This document shows positions 8,528-17,686 of a stretch of 44,313 bases of DNA, piece by piece. The DNA is taken from the NCBI GenBank assembly GCA_016936535.1, contig JAFGXP010000010.1, forward strand, positions 1-44,313, given 5' to 3'. Each line of letters opens with the position of its first letter. Position 1 is the stretch's first letter. Both the position numbers and the translations under genes were made by a program. This DNA comes from Thiotrichales bacterium (lineage in GTDB: Bacteria > Pseudomonadota > Gammaproteobacteria > Thiomicrospirales > Thiomicrospiraceae). The notes under the pieces were generated by a model that was not told where the DNA came from, did no database searches, and saw only the letters and a list, made by a program, of their open reading frames with translations.

Positions 8528-9159
8528 ACGATACCATTGACATCAGCCAACTGAACGCGGAACAGAAGCGAGAGCATTACCATAAAGTTCGAATGGCCCG
8601 TAAAAAAGCGCAAATTGATGCCACTATTGCGCGAGCGGATAACGAAAAAGGCTTATTGCTGGTGATTACAGGCAACGGCAAAGGCAAATCAACATCCGCT
8701 TTTGGCATGGTTGGCCGTGCTTTAGGTCATGGCATGAAGGTCGGAGTTTGCCAGTTTATCAAAAGCCGAACCGATACCGGAGAGGAAGCCTTTTTTGGCG
8801 CCGTTGCACATTGCGAATGGCACGTACTTGGCGATGGCTTTACATGGGATACTCAAGACCGCAACCAAGATATTGCCACTTCGGAACGCGGCTGGGCTTT
8901 GGCAGAACAGATGTTGCAAGATCCAAGCTACGATTTGGTGGTACTGGATGAACTGACCTATCTGCTCAGCTACGATTACTTGGACAAGGACCGCGTTTTG
9001 AATGCATTGTCCGAACGCCCAGAGGGACAACATGTGGTGGTTACCGGGCGCAGCGCCCTTGCGGAACTGCGCGAACTGGCAGACACGGTGTCCGAAATTA
9101 AAGACGAAAAGCACGCTTATAAAAGCGGCATTAAAGCGCAAAAAGGCGTGGATTATTGA
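8524..9159 (+). CDS. cobO: cob(I)yrinic acid a,c-diamide adenosyltransferase (CobO/BtuR)
   Basis: This enzyme transfers the adenosyl group from ATP to cobalt(I) corrinoids and works on both salvaged and newly made corrinoids. The 211-residue chain has the family P-loop GNGKGKST (about 54-61), preceded by the typical N-terminal helix rich in basic residues, and DLVVLDELTYLL as the second nucleotide-binding motif. I chose the ATG at 8524, which overlaps the mscS stop and follows GAGGAAA, over an upstream in-frame ATG at 8488 inside mscS. The next gene, cobD, begins at or just after its stop, so they are co-translated. Confidence 0.95.
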   Translation: MNDTIDISQLNAEQKREHYHKVRMARKKAQIDATIARADNEKGLLLVITGNGKGKSTSAFGMVGRALGHGMKVGVCQFIKSRTDTGEEAFFGAVAHCEWHVLGDGFTWDTQDRNQDIATSERGWALAEQMLQDPSYDLVVLDELTYLLSYDYLDKDRVLNALSERPEGQHVVVTGRSALAELRELADTVSEIKDEKHAYKSGIKAQKGVDY

Positions 9160-9167
9160 AGACATTG

Positions 9168-10253
9168 ATGCAGACACCCCTTCCTGAACAAGGGGTGCAT
9201 GGTGGTCAAGTTCATACTTACGCCCAAGCCCTTGGCCTCCAGCCAAGCGATTTTTTGGATTTTTCGGCCAATATTAACCCTGTGATACCAGAGGTTGACT
9301 GGTCAAAAGTCACTCAAGCAACGGCTAGCAGCCTACCGAATTATCCCCCTCATCGGCCGTCAGATGACACTCTTACGGCTTTGCTGGCCCAACGTTTTGC
9401 CATGCCGGTTGAGTACGTGCAGCTCTGCCCAGCGATTAGCCTTACCCTGCATCTGCTGTTTGCCGCCTTGCGCCCGCAACACACGGTACTGTTTACCCCT
9501 ATTTATGGCGAATATTGGCAAGCCGCTAAACGTTACAGCACCTACCTGATTGACTATTCGGTACCTGCTAATCAATGGTGCCCAAAGCAGCACCCAATCC
9601 CAAAACACGCGCTGGTGGTACTGGTCAACCCTAGCACGCCGCAAGGCCATTTTATTGCACCCCAAGCGTGGCAAGCTCTGTTTGCGGCGGTACAGGCAAG
9701 CGAGGCTTGGTTACTGGTGGATGAGGCGTTTTTACCTTTTATTGGCTTGGCATCGCACCTGAGCGCACGCCAATGGATTGGCCACTACTCGCGATTGATT
9801 GTGTTGCAATCCCTAACGAAATTTTATGCCTGTCCGGGTGTACGACTCGGCGTGCTTTTTTGTCAAAAACCCTTGGCGGCTCTCAACGCAATTCCCTGGC
9901 CACTTTCAACCTTTGACCGTCTGTGGATGATTGAAGCCTTGCAGGACTCAACCCATGCAGCCAACAGCTGGGCACACTTAGCCGCCGCACGCAGGACGTT
10001 TCTGCCGCAACTGGCTGCCCTGCCTTGGGTCAAACAGATTTTGCCTGGAACCGTAAATTTTGTCTTGCTGGAATTATCTCAGCCGGCCGAGAAGATCGCC
10101 CAAACCTTAATGACTCAACGCATTCTGACCCGACCCGTGCACAGCTTCGGTCTCAGCCCCTATCACTTACGTTTAGCCATCAAAAGTAGAGAGGCCAATC
10201 AACAATTGCTGCAAACCTGCCAAACCTTAGAGAGCGAGCTATGTTCCATCTAA
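9168..10253 (+). CDS. cobD: L-threonine-O-3-phosphate decarboxylase (CobD/CobC type)
   Basis: This PLP enzyme of the class-II aminotransferase fold makes (R)-1-amino-2-propanol phosphate, the linker of the cobalamin nucleotide loop. The expected pieces are present: an N-terminal HGG near VHGGQVH, DFSANINP, the aspartate of LVDEAFLPF, the PLP lysine in SLTKFYACPGVRLG, and a C-terminal arginine region (PYHLRLAIKS). Two starts are possible: TTG at 9156, overlapping the cobO stop, or ATG at 9168, eight bases after it; I prefer ATG. Its end overlaps cbiB by 13 bases, which fits its product being the CbiB substrate. Confidence 0.92.
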   Translation: MQTPLPEQGVHGGQVHTYAQALGLQPSDFLDFSANINPVIPEVDWSKVTQATASSLPNYPPHRPSDDTLTALLAQRFAMPVEYVQLCPAISLTLHLLFAALRPQHTVLFTPIYGEYWQAAKRYSTYLIDYSVPANQWCPKQHPIPKHALVVLVNPSTPQGHFIAPQAWQALFAAVQASEAWLLVDEAFLPFIGLASHLSARQWIGHYSRLIVLQSLTKFYACPGVRLGVLFCQKPLAALNAIPWPLSTFDRLWMIEALQDSTHAANSWAHLAAARRTFLPQLAALPWVKQILPGTVNFVLLELSQPAEKIAQTLMTQRILTRPVHSFGLSPYHLRLAIKSREANQQLLQTCQTLESELCSI

Positions 10254-11197
10254 GTTGGTCGGAGTGGTTCGCCCTCAACGGTTTGATTGGTCTTGGGGCA
10301 ATTATCCTGGACCGACGATTCGGCGAGTTTTTGCAGCAGCAACATCCAGTCGTTTGGATTGGCCGCCTCATCCGCGCCTATCAAGAATATTTTTATCGTG
10401 ACAGCATCTTAGCCGGCGGCAGACTCTGGTTCAGCGTGACCTTCAGCGCTCTGGTAGTTGGCGGCTTATTAACATTTTTGTTCCTGCTGCTACCCTTATG
10501 GCTCGCCGTGCCATTGATGATGGGATTTGCCTCAACGCTGTTAGCGCATCGGATGTTATTTGATCTGGTACAAGCCGTGGGCAACAGCGATCAACCGGCG
10601 CAGGCGGTCGCTCATCTGGTGAGCCGAGATACCGAGCATTTAAGCGATGAAGACGCTTACAAGGCCGCAATGGAGTCCTACGCCGAAAACATCTCAGATG
10701 GCGTTTTTGCCCCTTTGCTGTATTTGCTGCTGTTCGGATTGCCGGGCATGCTGCTTTACAAAGCCATCAATACCTTAGATTCCATGGTGGGTTACCGCAC
10801 GCCGCAGTATGAAAACTGGGGCAAAATCAGTGCCAAAATTGACGACTTGGCCAATTATGTGCCCGCTCGTCTCACCGCACTGCTGCTATTGGGACTCAAA
10901 AAGCAAACAGATTGGCGCTTGGCTTACCGGTTAGGACGCCAACACGCCAGTCCCAATGCCGGGCACCCTATAAGCGCCTTGGCACTGGGCTGTCGATGTC
11001 GTCTTGGTGGCCCGACTCGCTATTTTGGCCAGTGGCAAACTAAAGCCTATTTTGGGCGCGCCAGCGATCCGATTCAGATCAGGCCGCATCATGTAGACTG
11101 CGCTTTGGCGCTTCGCAACGGTTTCGATTTTACACTCTTAACGTTAAGCCTAGGATGGATGCTTTTCTGGCTTCAACAAGGGGCTTTCTATGGGTAA
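10241..11197 (+). CDS. cbiB: adenosylcobinamide-phosphate synthase CbiB
   Basis: This integral membrane enzyme joins aminopropanol phosphate to adenosylcobyric acid. Family signatures seen are HPVVWIGRLI (about 27-36), SYAENISDGVFAPLLY, INTLDSMVGYR, and near the C-terminus PNAGHPISALA with LGGPTRYFG. At 318 residues it has the usual length and several hydrophobic helices. The ATG lies within the end of cobD (13-base overlap), and its own stop overlaps btuF by 8 bases. The symbol cobD is used for this enzyme in some organisms; cbiB avoids confusion with the decarboxylase upstream. Confidence 0.94.
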   Translation: MFHLSWSEWFALNGLIGLGAIILDRRFGEFLQQQHPVVWIGRLIRAYQEYFYRDSILAGGRLWFSVTFSALVVGGLLTFLFLLLPLWLAVPLMMGFASTLLAHRMLFDLVQAVGNSDQPAQAVAHLVSRDTEHLSDEDAYKAAMESYAENISDGVFAPLLYLLLFGLPGMLLYKAINTLDSMVGYRTPQYENWGKISAKIDDLANYVPARLTALLLLGLKKQTDWRLAYRLGRQHASPNAGHPISALALGCRCRLGGPTRYFGQWQTKAYFGRASDPIQIRPHHVDCALALRNGFDFTLLTLSLGWMLFWLQQGAFYG

Positions 11198-12086
11198 TCT
11201 TTTACAAAGGTCTGTCCATTTTGGGTGGCTGAGCTTAGCCCTTTTCTTGGGTTGTTTCAGCTTCAAGGTGTACGCTGCGACCGAAACACCAGGTGCGCCA
11301 CGTATTATCGCCTTGGCTCCGCATCTAACCGAACTGGTTTATTCGGCAGGAGCCGGTGACTATCTGGTCGGCGTGGTCAACTATTCGGATTATCCACCCG
11401 CCGCCAAACAACTGCCGGTGATTGGCAGTTACACCGCTATTAACCTAGAAGCCATCTTACAACTGAAACCCACCCTAATTTTGACTTGGCGTTCAGGCAA
11501 TCGCGTGCAAGACTTAGCGGCACTCGAACGTTTGCAAACTCGTCAAGGCGTTCGCTTGGTTTCCTCTGATGTTCGTCGGCTCAGTGACATTCCGGATCTT
11601 ATTGAGCAGATTGGCCGCTTAGCCGGAACCGAAGCGATCGCTCAGCCTAAGGCACAAGCCTTGCGCACAGAGTTGCAACGGTTGACCGAAACCTATGCCC
11701 AACGCCGCCCGCTATCGGTGTTTTATCAGATATGGAACCAACCCCTCTTGACCATGGGGCCAGAGCAATTTATCAGTCAAGGCATTACCCTGTGTGGCGG
11801 ACGGAATCTTTTTGAGGATTTACCCGGATTGACGGGACAGGTGGCATTGGAAACGGTGATAGAGCGCAATCCACAGGTGATTTTACTTGGCGGACAAAAA
11901 GCCTTTCAAAACGACTGGTATCAAACTTGGCAAAAGTACCCGAATCTTAAGGCAGTCGCGCAACAGCAGGTACATAAACTCGACAACGATCTGTATCAAC
12001 GCTCAACCGAACGCTTTATTTACGCACTCGATCCCTTATGCCAGCTGCTAGAACAGGCGCGTCAGAAGTTTGAGGCAGCGCCATAA
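11190..12086 (+). CDS. btuF: periplasmic cobalamin-binding protein, BtuF-like
   Basis: This 298-residue protein has a signal peptide (about 1-30, ending near VYAATE) and then a class-III periplasmic binding fold. Typical BtuF/helical-backbone features include APHLTELVYSAGAGDYLVGV, then YSDYPPAAKQLPVIGSY and NLEAILQLKPTLILTW. It would deliver corrinoids to an ABC importer; no btuC or btuD is in the window, so the partner must be elsewhere. Iron-siderophore or haem binding proteins share the fold, but position at the end of a cob operon supports corrinoids. It overlaps cbiB by 8 bases and is followed by a strong hairpin. Confidence 0.85.
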   Translation: MGNLLQRSVHFGWLSLALFLGCFSFKVYAATETPGAPRIIALAPHLTELVYSAGAGDYLVGVVNYSDYPPAAKQLPVIGSYTAINLEAILQLKPTLILTWRSGNRVQDLAALERLQTRQGVRLVSSDVRRLSDIPDLIEQIGRLAGTEAIAQPKAQALRTELQRLTETYAQRRPLSVFYQIWNQPLLTMGPEQFISQGITLCGGRNLFEDLPGLTGQVALETVIERNPQVILLGGQKAFQNDWYQTWQKYPNLKAVAQQQVHKLDNDLYQRSTERFIYALDPLCQLLEQARQKFEAAP

Positions 12087-12090
12087 AAAA

Positions 12091-12118
12091 CGCCCCGAGC
12101 GTAGTAACACTCGGGGCG
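12091..12118 (-). terminator. rho-independent terminator shared by converging genes
   Basis: A 9-bp GC-rich stem (CGCCCCGAG / CTCGGGGCG) with a 10-base loop is followed on the minus strand by TTTTTT. This is a clear terminator for the DUF3817 gene. The same hairpin ends the plus-strand btuF transcript four bases after its stop, although no T run follows on that strand. Confidence 0.88.
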
Positions 12119-12168
12119 CGGCTCTTAGGAGAGTAGAGAGTTAGGCTAAAACGAAGAAGACGACTTTC

Positions 12169-12495
12169 TTAAAGCGGTTTTAAGGCACCCGGTTCTTTCA
12201 ACATTTTGGCTTTATAGATAAAGGTACCCGTAGGAATCCAAGAGGCTAAAAAGCCGATAAAGGCATTCACTAAGGTCAAGTGGCCGCGGAACAGATGCGA
12301 CAGTAAGACGGCATTAAACAACAGGAATAAGACGCCATGAATAGGGCCAATCAATTTGACGGCTTCTGGCATTCCCGCAAAGTATTTCAATGGCATCGCA
12401 ACCAACAACAGGAGAAGGAGTGAGGTCCCCTCAAGTAACGCGGTGCGCTTTAACCAAACAAAGGACGTTTTTTTCGAAGCGTAAGCATGCTGCAT
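12169..12495 (-). CDS. DUF3817 small integral membrane protein
   Basis: This 108-residue protein has three hydrophobic helices (about 19-40, 45-65, 74-95) and the DUF3817 features: LKRTALLEGTSLLLLLLVAM at the first helix, GPIHGVLFLLFNAVLL at the second, and ASWIPTGTF near the third. The family is widespread in bacteria and its role is unknown. It stands alone, converging on the cob operon and ended by the 12091-12118 terminator. It has no cofactor or catalytic motif. Confidence 0.82.
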   Translation of the reverse strand: MQHAYASKKTSFVWLKRTALLEGTSLLLLLLVAMPLKYFAGMPEAVKLIGPIHGVLFLLFNAVLLSHLFRGHLTLVNAFIGFLASWIPTGTFIYKAKMLKEPGALKPL

Positions 12496-12631
12496 GGTTT
12501 TGGCCTTTTCAGTAAATGGGAGTAACGTTTATTATCGAGTTTACCCAGTAAAAGCCAAGGCAAAAACCTTAAGAAACTATTGATATTTAATTTTCTTATA
12601 TGGCAATAAATTTAAATTATAAAAAACAAAC

Positions 12632-12661
12632 CAACCCGCACCCTAATCACAGAGTGGGTTG
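12632..12661 (-). terminator. rho-independent terminator of the kdsB-side transcript
   Basis: A stem CAACCC / GGGTTG (extended by a G-T and a C-G pair) is followed on the minus strand by a T-rich stretch (GTTTGTTTTTTATAATTT). It lies 12 bases after the stop of the small membrane protein gene. Confidence 0.72.
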
Positions 12662-12673
12662 CCTGCTTTTTAA

Positions 12674-12886
12674 TTACCCATTTTTTGCCGGTTCAATCAA
12701 CAAGTGGTAGAGCAAAAACAAGCCATATACCACCAACAAAACTACGCTCAAAATGGTCACAGGACGCAAGCCTTGTGACGTTTCCACGCTATAGCCTAAG
12801 TTTTCTAATTTGCGCTGGCGGATTTTGTGTTTGATCAGCCAATAAAAAAAATAACCAATCGCTAATAAAGTTAAATACTTTAACAT
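12674..12886 (-). CDS. small two-helix membrane protein of unknown function
   Basis: This 70-residue protein has a hydrophobic helix at about 3-18, a basic stretch (KHKIRQRKLENLG), and a second helix at about 43-65. That gives a hairpin with a charged loop of about 25 residues. Its ATG begins two bases after the kdsB stop, so it is the last gene of the transcript and is followed by a terminator. I recognise no family. Translational coupling to kdsB and the clean terminator argue that it is real. Confidence 0.7.
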   Translation of the reverse strand: MLKYLTLLAIGYFFYWLIKHKIRQRKLENLGYSVETSQGLRPVTILSVVLLVVYGLFLLYHLLIEPAKNG

Positions 12887-12888
12887 GC

Positions 12889-13656
12889 TCAGCCTTCGCT
12901 CGGTTTCTGGGCAAGGCGCACACGCTCCAGGTCTTCCAGCGTATCCACGCCTCCCCCGGCCTCCATCAATGCATCCAAAACCAGAATTTTTTCACCGTGC
13001 CACAAGACTCGTAACTGCTCGAGCTTTTCTAACTGCTCCAACGCACAAGGAGGCCAAGCAACATAACGCGTTACAAAACCGGCGCGGTAAGCATAGAGCC
13101 CAATATGACGACGAAACAGATCTGCTTTAGGCAGCAGATCGCGGCGTTCAGCAAATTCATCCCGCGCCCAAGGCAGCGGTGCTCGGCTAAAGGTCAGGGC
13201 CATTTGCTCAGCATTGCGAGAAACCTTTACCGCATTTGGATCAAACAAGGTTGCACAATCGGTAATCGGTTCGCACAAAGTGGCCATCGGTACATCAGGA
13301 TGGATTTCCAACCCTTGAGCAACTTGATGAATTAATTGCGGGGGCAACAAAGGCTCATCGCCTTGAAGGTTCACGATGATTTGCTCAGGCGCTAAAAGAC
13401 TTAACGCGATCACCTCGGCAATCCGCTCCGTTCCAGACTGATGCTGTTCGCTGGTTAAGCAGACCTCTGCGCCAAATTCGCGGCAAACTGCCGCCACTTC
13501 TGTCGATTCGGTGGCAATGATAATTCGCTGGGCACCGGATTTTTGCGCTTGCCGCCATGTCCAGTAAATCATTGGCTGACCATGAATCAACTGCAGCGGT
13601 TTACGCGGTAGGCGGGTGGAGTGCAAACGCGCAGGGATGATCACCACAAAAGACAT
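12889..13656 (-). CDS. kdsB: 3-deoxy-manno-octulosonate cytidylyltransferase
   Basis: KdsB activates Kdo as CMP-Kdo for lipopolysaccharide inner-core synthesis in the cytoplasm. The 255-residue chain carries the nucleotidyltransferase start VIIPARLHSTRLPRKPL, then GQPMIYWTW, the nucleotide/metal region NLQGDEPLLPP, and IGLYAYRAGFV toward the C-terminus, all typical of the family. The gene lies five bases downstream of the YcaR-like gene and behind lpxK, an order common in gammaproteobacteria. Length and motifs are complete. Confidence 0.96.
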   Translation of the reverse strand: MSFVVIIPARLHSTRLPRKPLQLIHGQPMIYWTWRQAQKSGAQRIIIATESTEVAAVCREFGAEVCLTSEQHQSGTERIAEVIALSLLAPEQIIVNLQGDEPLLPPQLIHQVAQGLEIHPDVPMATLCEPITDCATLFDPNAVKVSRNAEQMALTFSRAPLPWARDEFAERRDLLPKADLFRRHIGLYAYRAGFVTRYVAWPPCALEQLEKLEQLRVLWHGEKILVLDALMEAGGGVDTLEDLERVRLAQKPSEG

Positions 13657-13661
13657 CGCCG

Positions 13662-13871
13662 TTAGACTCCTGAAGATTTTTTTTGACGGTAGGCTTGTGC
13701 TTCTTCTGCACTGAGCGGCCGTGCTTCATCTTCCAATAGAATCGGAATGCCGTCACGAATCGGATAGGCTAAGTTGGCACTGGTTGAAATCAGTTCTTGT
13801 CGAGCTTTATCCAGTTGCAGTTTGGTTTTACTGACCGGACACACCAGAATTTCTAACAGTTTTGGATCCAT
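13662..13871 (-). CDS. ycaR: Trm112/YcaR-like small protein (UPF0434)
   Basis: This 69-residue protein begins [18 protein letters not shown] and continues with [17 protein letters not shown], the pattern of the UPF0434 family found between lpxK and kdsB. Classic members carry two cysteine pairs for zinc; here only the first cysteine (ILVCPVS) is present, so metal binding is doubtful. I chose the ATG at 13871, seven bases after GGA in AAGGAAGCC; an ATG just before it (13874) is an alternative. The start lies 44 bases inside the end of lpxK in another frame. Confidence 0.85.
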   Translation of the reverse strand: MDPKLLEILVCPVSKTKLQLDKARQELISTSANLAYPIRDGIPILLEDEARPLSAEEAQAYRQKKSSGV

Positions 13872-14937
13872 CATGGCTTCCTTTATAGGGCGCAAATCCG
13901 CTTGCGCTAGGATGAGTTGATTGATTGGTGTGCAATTTTTGCAAAATCAGGCGTACCAGTTGGTCATCAACCTCGGTTTCCACTTCGAGCGCCCACCAAT
14001 TTTTTGCCGTCAATTGACGTGCGAAAGTCTCACATTTTACCGCATCTTTAGCGGTCATAATCAGCGGTTTTTCGGAATTAAATTCGTCGAAATCGCTGAG
14101 TTGAAAGGGATGGTGATCGTTAAAAACGCGTGTTTGCATCCCTGCAACCAAAGGCTCAAGCGTGGCAAAAAAACGTGCTGGATTGCCAATCCCAGCCAAG
14201 GCTTGCACCGTTTGAGTCGAAAAGGCTTCTACCGGCAAAGTCTGTTGCGGATATAACAGGTTACGCAACTGTTTGGGTGCCAAGTGCATCGCGTAGCGCG
14301 GCGGCAGCAAGCGCTGCCATTTTTGCGGCAGCTGCAAGTGCGTCCCCCCATTGATAATCAGCGCATCCACTTTGGTTAAACGATTCAAAGGCTCACGCAG
14401 CGGGCCTGCGGGTAAACACCATTGATTACCAAATTGGCGCTGCGCATCGACCACGACTAGTTCCACATCCCGCTGCAAAGCAAAATGTTGTAAACCATCA
14501 TCGCTAATAATGACATCACAGGGTTCATTTTTTTCGATCAAGGCCAAGGCAGCGGTTCGAATCGGTCCAACCGCAATTGGCACTTGCAAAGCCTTCGCTA
14601 ACATCACCGGTTCATCGCCGACAAATTTGGGATCACTCTCAGCCGTCACCCATTGCGGCCAAGTGGGCGCTGCCCCGCCATAGCCACGGCTAATAATACC
14701 GACCTTAAAACCACGCGCCTGAAGTGCTTGACACAACCAGAGAATCAACGGGGTTTTGCCACTGCCGCCCACCACCAGATTGCCTACCACTATGACCTGG
14801 GCGCGGTAAGCTTGAGGTTGGCGTCTTGCGGTAAAACGCTGTAAACGGCAACGAGCAATGGCGGCTACCAGCAAAGAAAACGGCCACAAAAAGAACGCCG
14901 TTAGCCCTTTACGCTGCCAAAAACGAGGCCAGCTCAT
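13828..14937 (-). CDS. lpxK: tetraacyldisaccharide 4'-kinase
   Basis: LpxK phosphorylates the lipid A precursor at the 4' position at the inner-membrane face. The 369-residue chain has an N-terminal membrane anchor (about 13-30), the Walker A motif [12 protein letters not shown] (about 52-63), [15 protein letters not shown], the DDGLQH motif, and MTAKDAVKC near the C-terminus. The last 15 or so residues overlap the YcaR-like gene in a different frame and look like a non-conserved tail. In many relatives msbA precedes lpxK; here comEC does. Confidence 0.95.
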   Translation of the reverse strand: MSWPRFWQRKGLTAFFLWPFSLLVAAIARCRLQRFTARRQPQAYRAQVIVVGNLVVGGSGKTPLILWLCQALQARGFKVGIISRGYGGAAPTWPQWVTAESDPKFVGDEPVMLAKALQVPIAVGPIRTAALALIEKNEPCDVIISDDGLQHFALQRDVELVVVDAQRQFGNQWCLPAGPLREPLNRLTKVDALIINGGTHLQLPQKWQRLLPPRYAMHLAPKQLRNLLYPQQTLPVEAFSTQTVQALAGIGNPARFFATLEPLVAGMQTRVFNDHHPFQLSDFDEFNSEKPLIMTAKDAVKCETFARQLTAKNWWALEVETEVDDQLVRLILQKLHTNQSTHPSASGFAPYKGSHDGSKTVRNSGVSGQ

Positions 14938-14995
14938 CGGCCCACCAAAACGAAATGGGATTTAGGAAAATGTCGGGAGTTGAAACGCATTTTTC

Positions 14996-17686
14996 TCACT
15001 TAATTTGCTGCAAACAGCGCTGATAATACCACTTCTCACTCGATTTGCGGGCCTCTTCCTGCAAGGTGACTTGTCCAGGTGCAAAAAACCAACGCTGTGC
15101 ACCGGAACAGGCTGTATTCAGTAAGTTCGGGGCGCTCGGTAAGGTTTGCAGTCGCGTCAACAACGCATCGTTCGGAAAATCAAACCCATTTTGATAGCCA
15201 GCCGAAAACACCAGCCAATCTGGGTTAAGCGTCCGCAACCACGCCAAAGAAGAGGAGTGGTGACTGCCGTGATGGCCCGCCATTAACAGAGTAATCTTCT
15301 GCAGTGCCGCGCCTTGGGTTCTCAACAAACGAGCTTCACCTTCAGCGGTTAAATCGCCCGGAAGCAAAACCGAGCGCGCTTGCTGGCCTTGGCCGGTCGA
15401 AATTTTCAAAACACATGAACGGTCATTGTCACTCAGACGCGTGTCCGCAAGCTCCGAAGTGCTTGGTGCAAGCATCGCAAAGCGCACTTGATCCCAAACC
15501 CACGTTTGCCCTTGCTGACAAGGTTGACTAAGTTGCTCAGAGGGTAAATTTAATGCTGACAGCTGGCTGCTGAGGACTTTTTTCACCGTCATCTGCGTCA
15601 TCAGCCGAGGGACGCCGCCCGCATGATCATTATCCGAATGGCTGACCACCATCATCTCTACCTCAGGAGAACCCTGCGCTCGCCACCAAGGTAATACGGA
15701 AAAATCCACGGCAGAACTCGCCCCCCATCTTGGCCCAGTATCGTATAACAAGAGATGATGTTCGGTTTGCACCGCCACCGCCAAACCCTGCCCCACATCA
15801 AACACCCAAAGCAAAAATTGTCCGGCCTGCAAACGCGGCGCACTTTGATAGGTATAGCCCGCCACACCGATGGTCAGTAAGGCAATCCCCAACCATAAGC
15901 TCGCAAATCGAGACCATGAGGATTTTGAGTGACTAACCGCTGAGACAGGCAGAAGCGGTGTGACCGAAGTGATGGGTTGGCGTCGGTTCCAAAACTCAAC
16001 CCACAAGCGCCACAGAGCAAAAGCCGCCCCCAGTAAGGCCAACACCCAAATCATCGACTGTTCAGAAAACACCAATCGTGCGCCTAGACGACCTTGCATC
16101 GCATCAAGCGCCTGTAAAATCCACCAGAGAAGCTGCCAAAGTTGCTCGTTAAACCACCAGAAGGGCGCGCTGAGCGAGGGCAAAATCAAGCTTAACAGTG
16201 CGCTGATAAAAAGCAGAGGCAAGGCCACCAAACTCACCACTGGAACCGCAATGAGATTCGCCACCAACCCCATAAGGGGCAATTGCTGAAAAAAACCAAT
16301 CATTAAGGGCGCTAACCCAAAGGTCAGCAGAAATTGCAGAGCCAGTAAACTTTGCCATGCGGGACGGTTTTTCAGACTCGGCAAAGTTATAAAAATCAGG
16401 GCAACTGCCGCAAACGACAACCAAAATCCGGGACTTAAAACCGCTCGACTATCCCAAAACAATACGGCAAGCGCCGCAATGGCAAGTGCCGTCCATGGCT
16501 GAAAACGCCGCCATAACACAATAAACACTAAGGCGCTGACCACCATAATCCACGCGCGCTGCGTCGGAATTGACCCACCGGACATCAGCAAATAAAAGCT
16601 GGCCAACAGCAGTGCTCCAAATGCCATCAAGTGCGGTAAGGTGATGGCACGCAAACGATACAGGCCAAGCCACCAAAAGCCCTTAAACATCAAAGCGCCC
16701 AAACCCGCCACAATCGCCATATGCAATCCAGAAATTGCCATTAGATGGAGAGTACCGGTGTGTTGTAGCAGCAGCCAATCGTCGGCACTGAGCAAGTCAC
16801 GCTCACCAAACAGCAAAGCCTGATAAATTCGCCAAAAAGGGGCCGCTCCAACCGAGTCCTGCAAACGCTTGATGAAACTGGCGCGCCAAAGTCGCCAATC
16901 GAGCGATGATGCGGGTTGCAGACGTTGACCCACCCACTGGCGTCCCGAGGAAATCGAATAGTCCGTTTGCAAAGAAGGGGTTAAGGCCGCATACAGCGCC
17001 TGTTGTTGGGTCGGAGAATACAAAGGTAAATACCCTTTGGCAGCCACGCCTTGAGAAAACAGATAGGTCTCATAATCACTGGCGAAAAAGTTTTGAGAAC
17101 TGTGTGGTGACTTAATCTTAGCCGCAAAGCGCCAAGTTTCACCCACCTGCGGCAAGCGCGCCGATATCTGTTGCGGTGTCAGTGAAATTTGCACGATTGG
17201 AAGGTACCAAGCAAAGGTCTGTTCAGGCTGCCATCGCAGCAGTGGTGCCGATTCAGATGACTTTTCCCACCTAAAAGGCTGCATCGACTGCACGCTTAAA
17301 TGTAACTTAATTCGTGAAGGAGCGACCGAACCCGCACTTAAAGAAGCCGGGGAAGGCGTACCTTCCACCTGCAAAACCTTCGCCGTTAAAAGCGCATGGG
17401 TATTAAGGGCCTCGCCCAACGGTTGAAAGCTAAAAAAACTCTGCCAAAAGCCCCAACTCATCCCTATAATAAGGCCGGCTAACAGGTTCCTAAATCCGGC
17501 TAAAACGGGTCTATAAGGGCGTAAAGGCCCCACAGTTTTATTGACCATCCAGGTAACTCCCAGCAGAGCCAAACTGATGCTCACGATGGTGATACCTAAA
17601 CTAGGCCACCAAGGCAGGGCATAAAAAAGACTCAATGCCAGAGTAAACCCGATTACGAAATAGTAGATCATGCCGAAAAAGTTCAT
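14996..17686 (-). CDS. comEC: ComEC/Rec2 DNA uptake channel
   Basis: ComEC forms the inner-membrane channel that passes single-stranded DNA during natural transformation. The 896-residue protein shows the three expected parts: N-terminal helices and an OB-like DUF4131 region (about 1-250), a competence domain with many helices and the conserved HLMAISGLHMAIVAGLG (about 310-330), and a C-terminal metallo-beta-lactamase-like domain with SHSDNDHAGG and MAGHHGSHHSSS. The coding start overlaps the divergent DUF2062 gene by 17 bases; an internal ATG at 17671 would nearly remove this overlap. Other pilus and competence genes are not in the window. Confidence 0.95.
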   Translation of the reverse strand: MNFFGMIYYFVIGFTLALSLFYALPWWPSLGITIVSISLALLGVTWMVNKTVGPLRPYRPVLAGFRNLLAGLIIGMSWGFWQSFFSFQPLGEALNTHALLTAKVLQVEGTPSPASLSAGSVAPSRIKLHLSVQSMQPFRWEKSSESAPLLRWQPEQTFAWYLPIVQISLTPQQISARLPQVGETWRFAAKIKSPHSSQNFFASDYETYLFSQGVAAKGYLPLYSPTQQQALYAALTPSLQTDYSISSGRQWVGQRLQPASSLDWRLWRASFIKRLQDSVGAAPFWRIYQALLFGERDLLSADDWLLLQHTGTLHLMAISGLHMAIVAGLGALMFKGFWWLGLYRLRAITLPHLMAFGALLLASFYLLMSGGSIPTQRAWIMVVSALVFIVLWRRFQPWTALAIAALAVLFWDSRAVLSPGFWLSFAAVALIFITLPSLKNRPAWQSLLALQFLLTFGLAPLMIGFFQQLPLMGLVANLIAVPVVSLVALPLLFISALLSLILPSLSAPFWWFNEQLWQLLWWILQALDAMQGRLGARLVFSEQSMIWVLALLGAAFALWRLWVEFWNRRQPITSVTPLLPVSAVSHSKSSWSRFASLWLGIALLTIGVAGYTYQSAPRLQAGQFLLWVFDVGQGLAVAVQTEHHLLLYDTGPRWGASSAVDFSVLPWWRAQGSPEVEMMVVSHSDNDHAGGVPRLMTQMTVKKVLSSQLSALNLPSEQLSQPCQQGQTWVWDQVRFAMLAPSTSELADTRLSDNDRSCVLKISTGQGQQARSVLLPGDLTAEGEARLLRTQGAALQKITLLMAGHHGSHHSSSLAWLRTLNPDWLVFSAGYQNGFDFPNDALLTRLQTLPSAPNLLNTACSGAQRWFFAPGQVTLQEEARKSSEKWYYQRCLQQIK

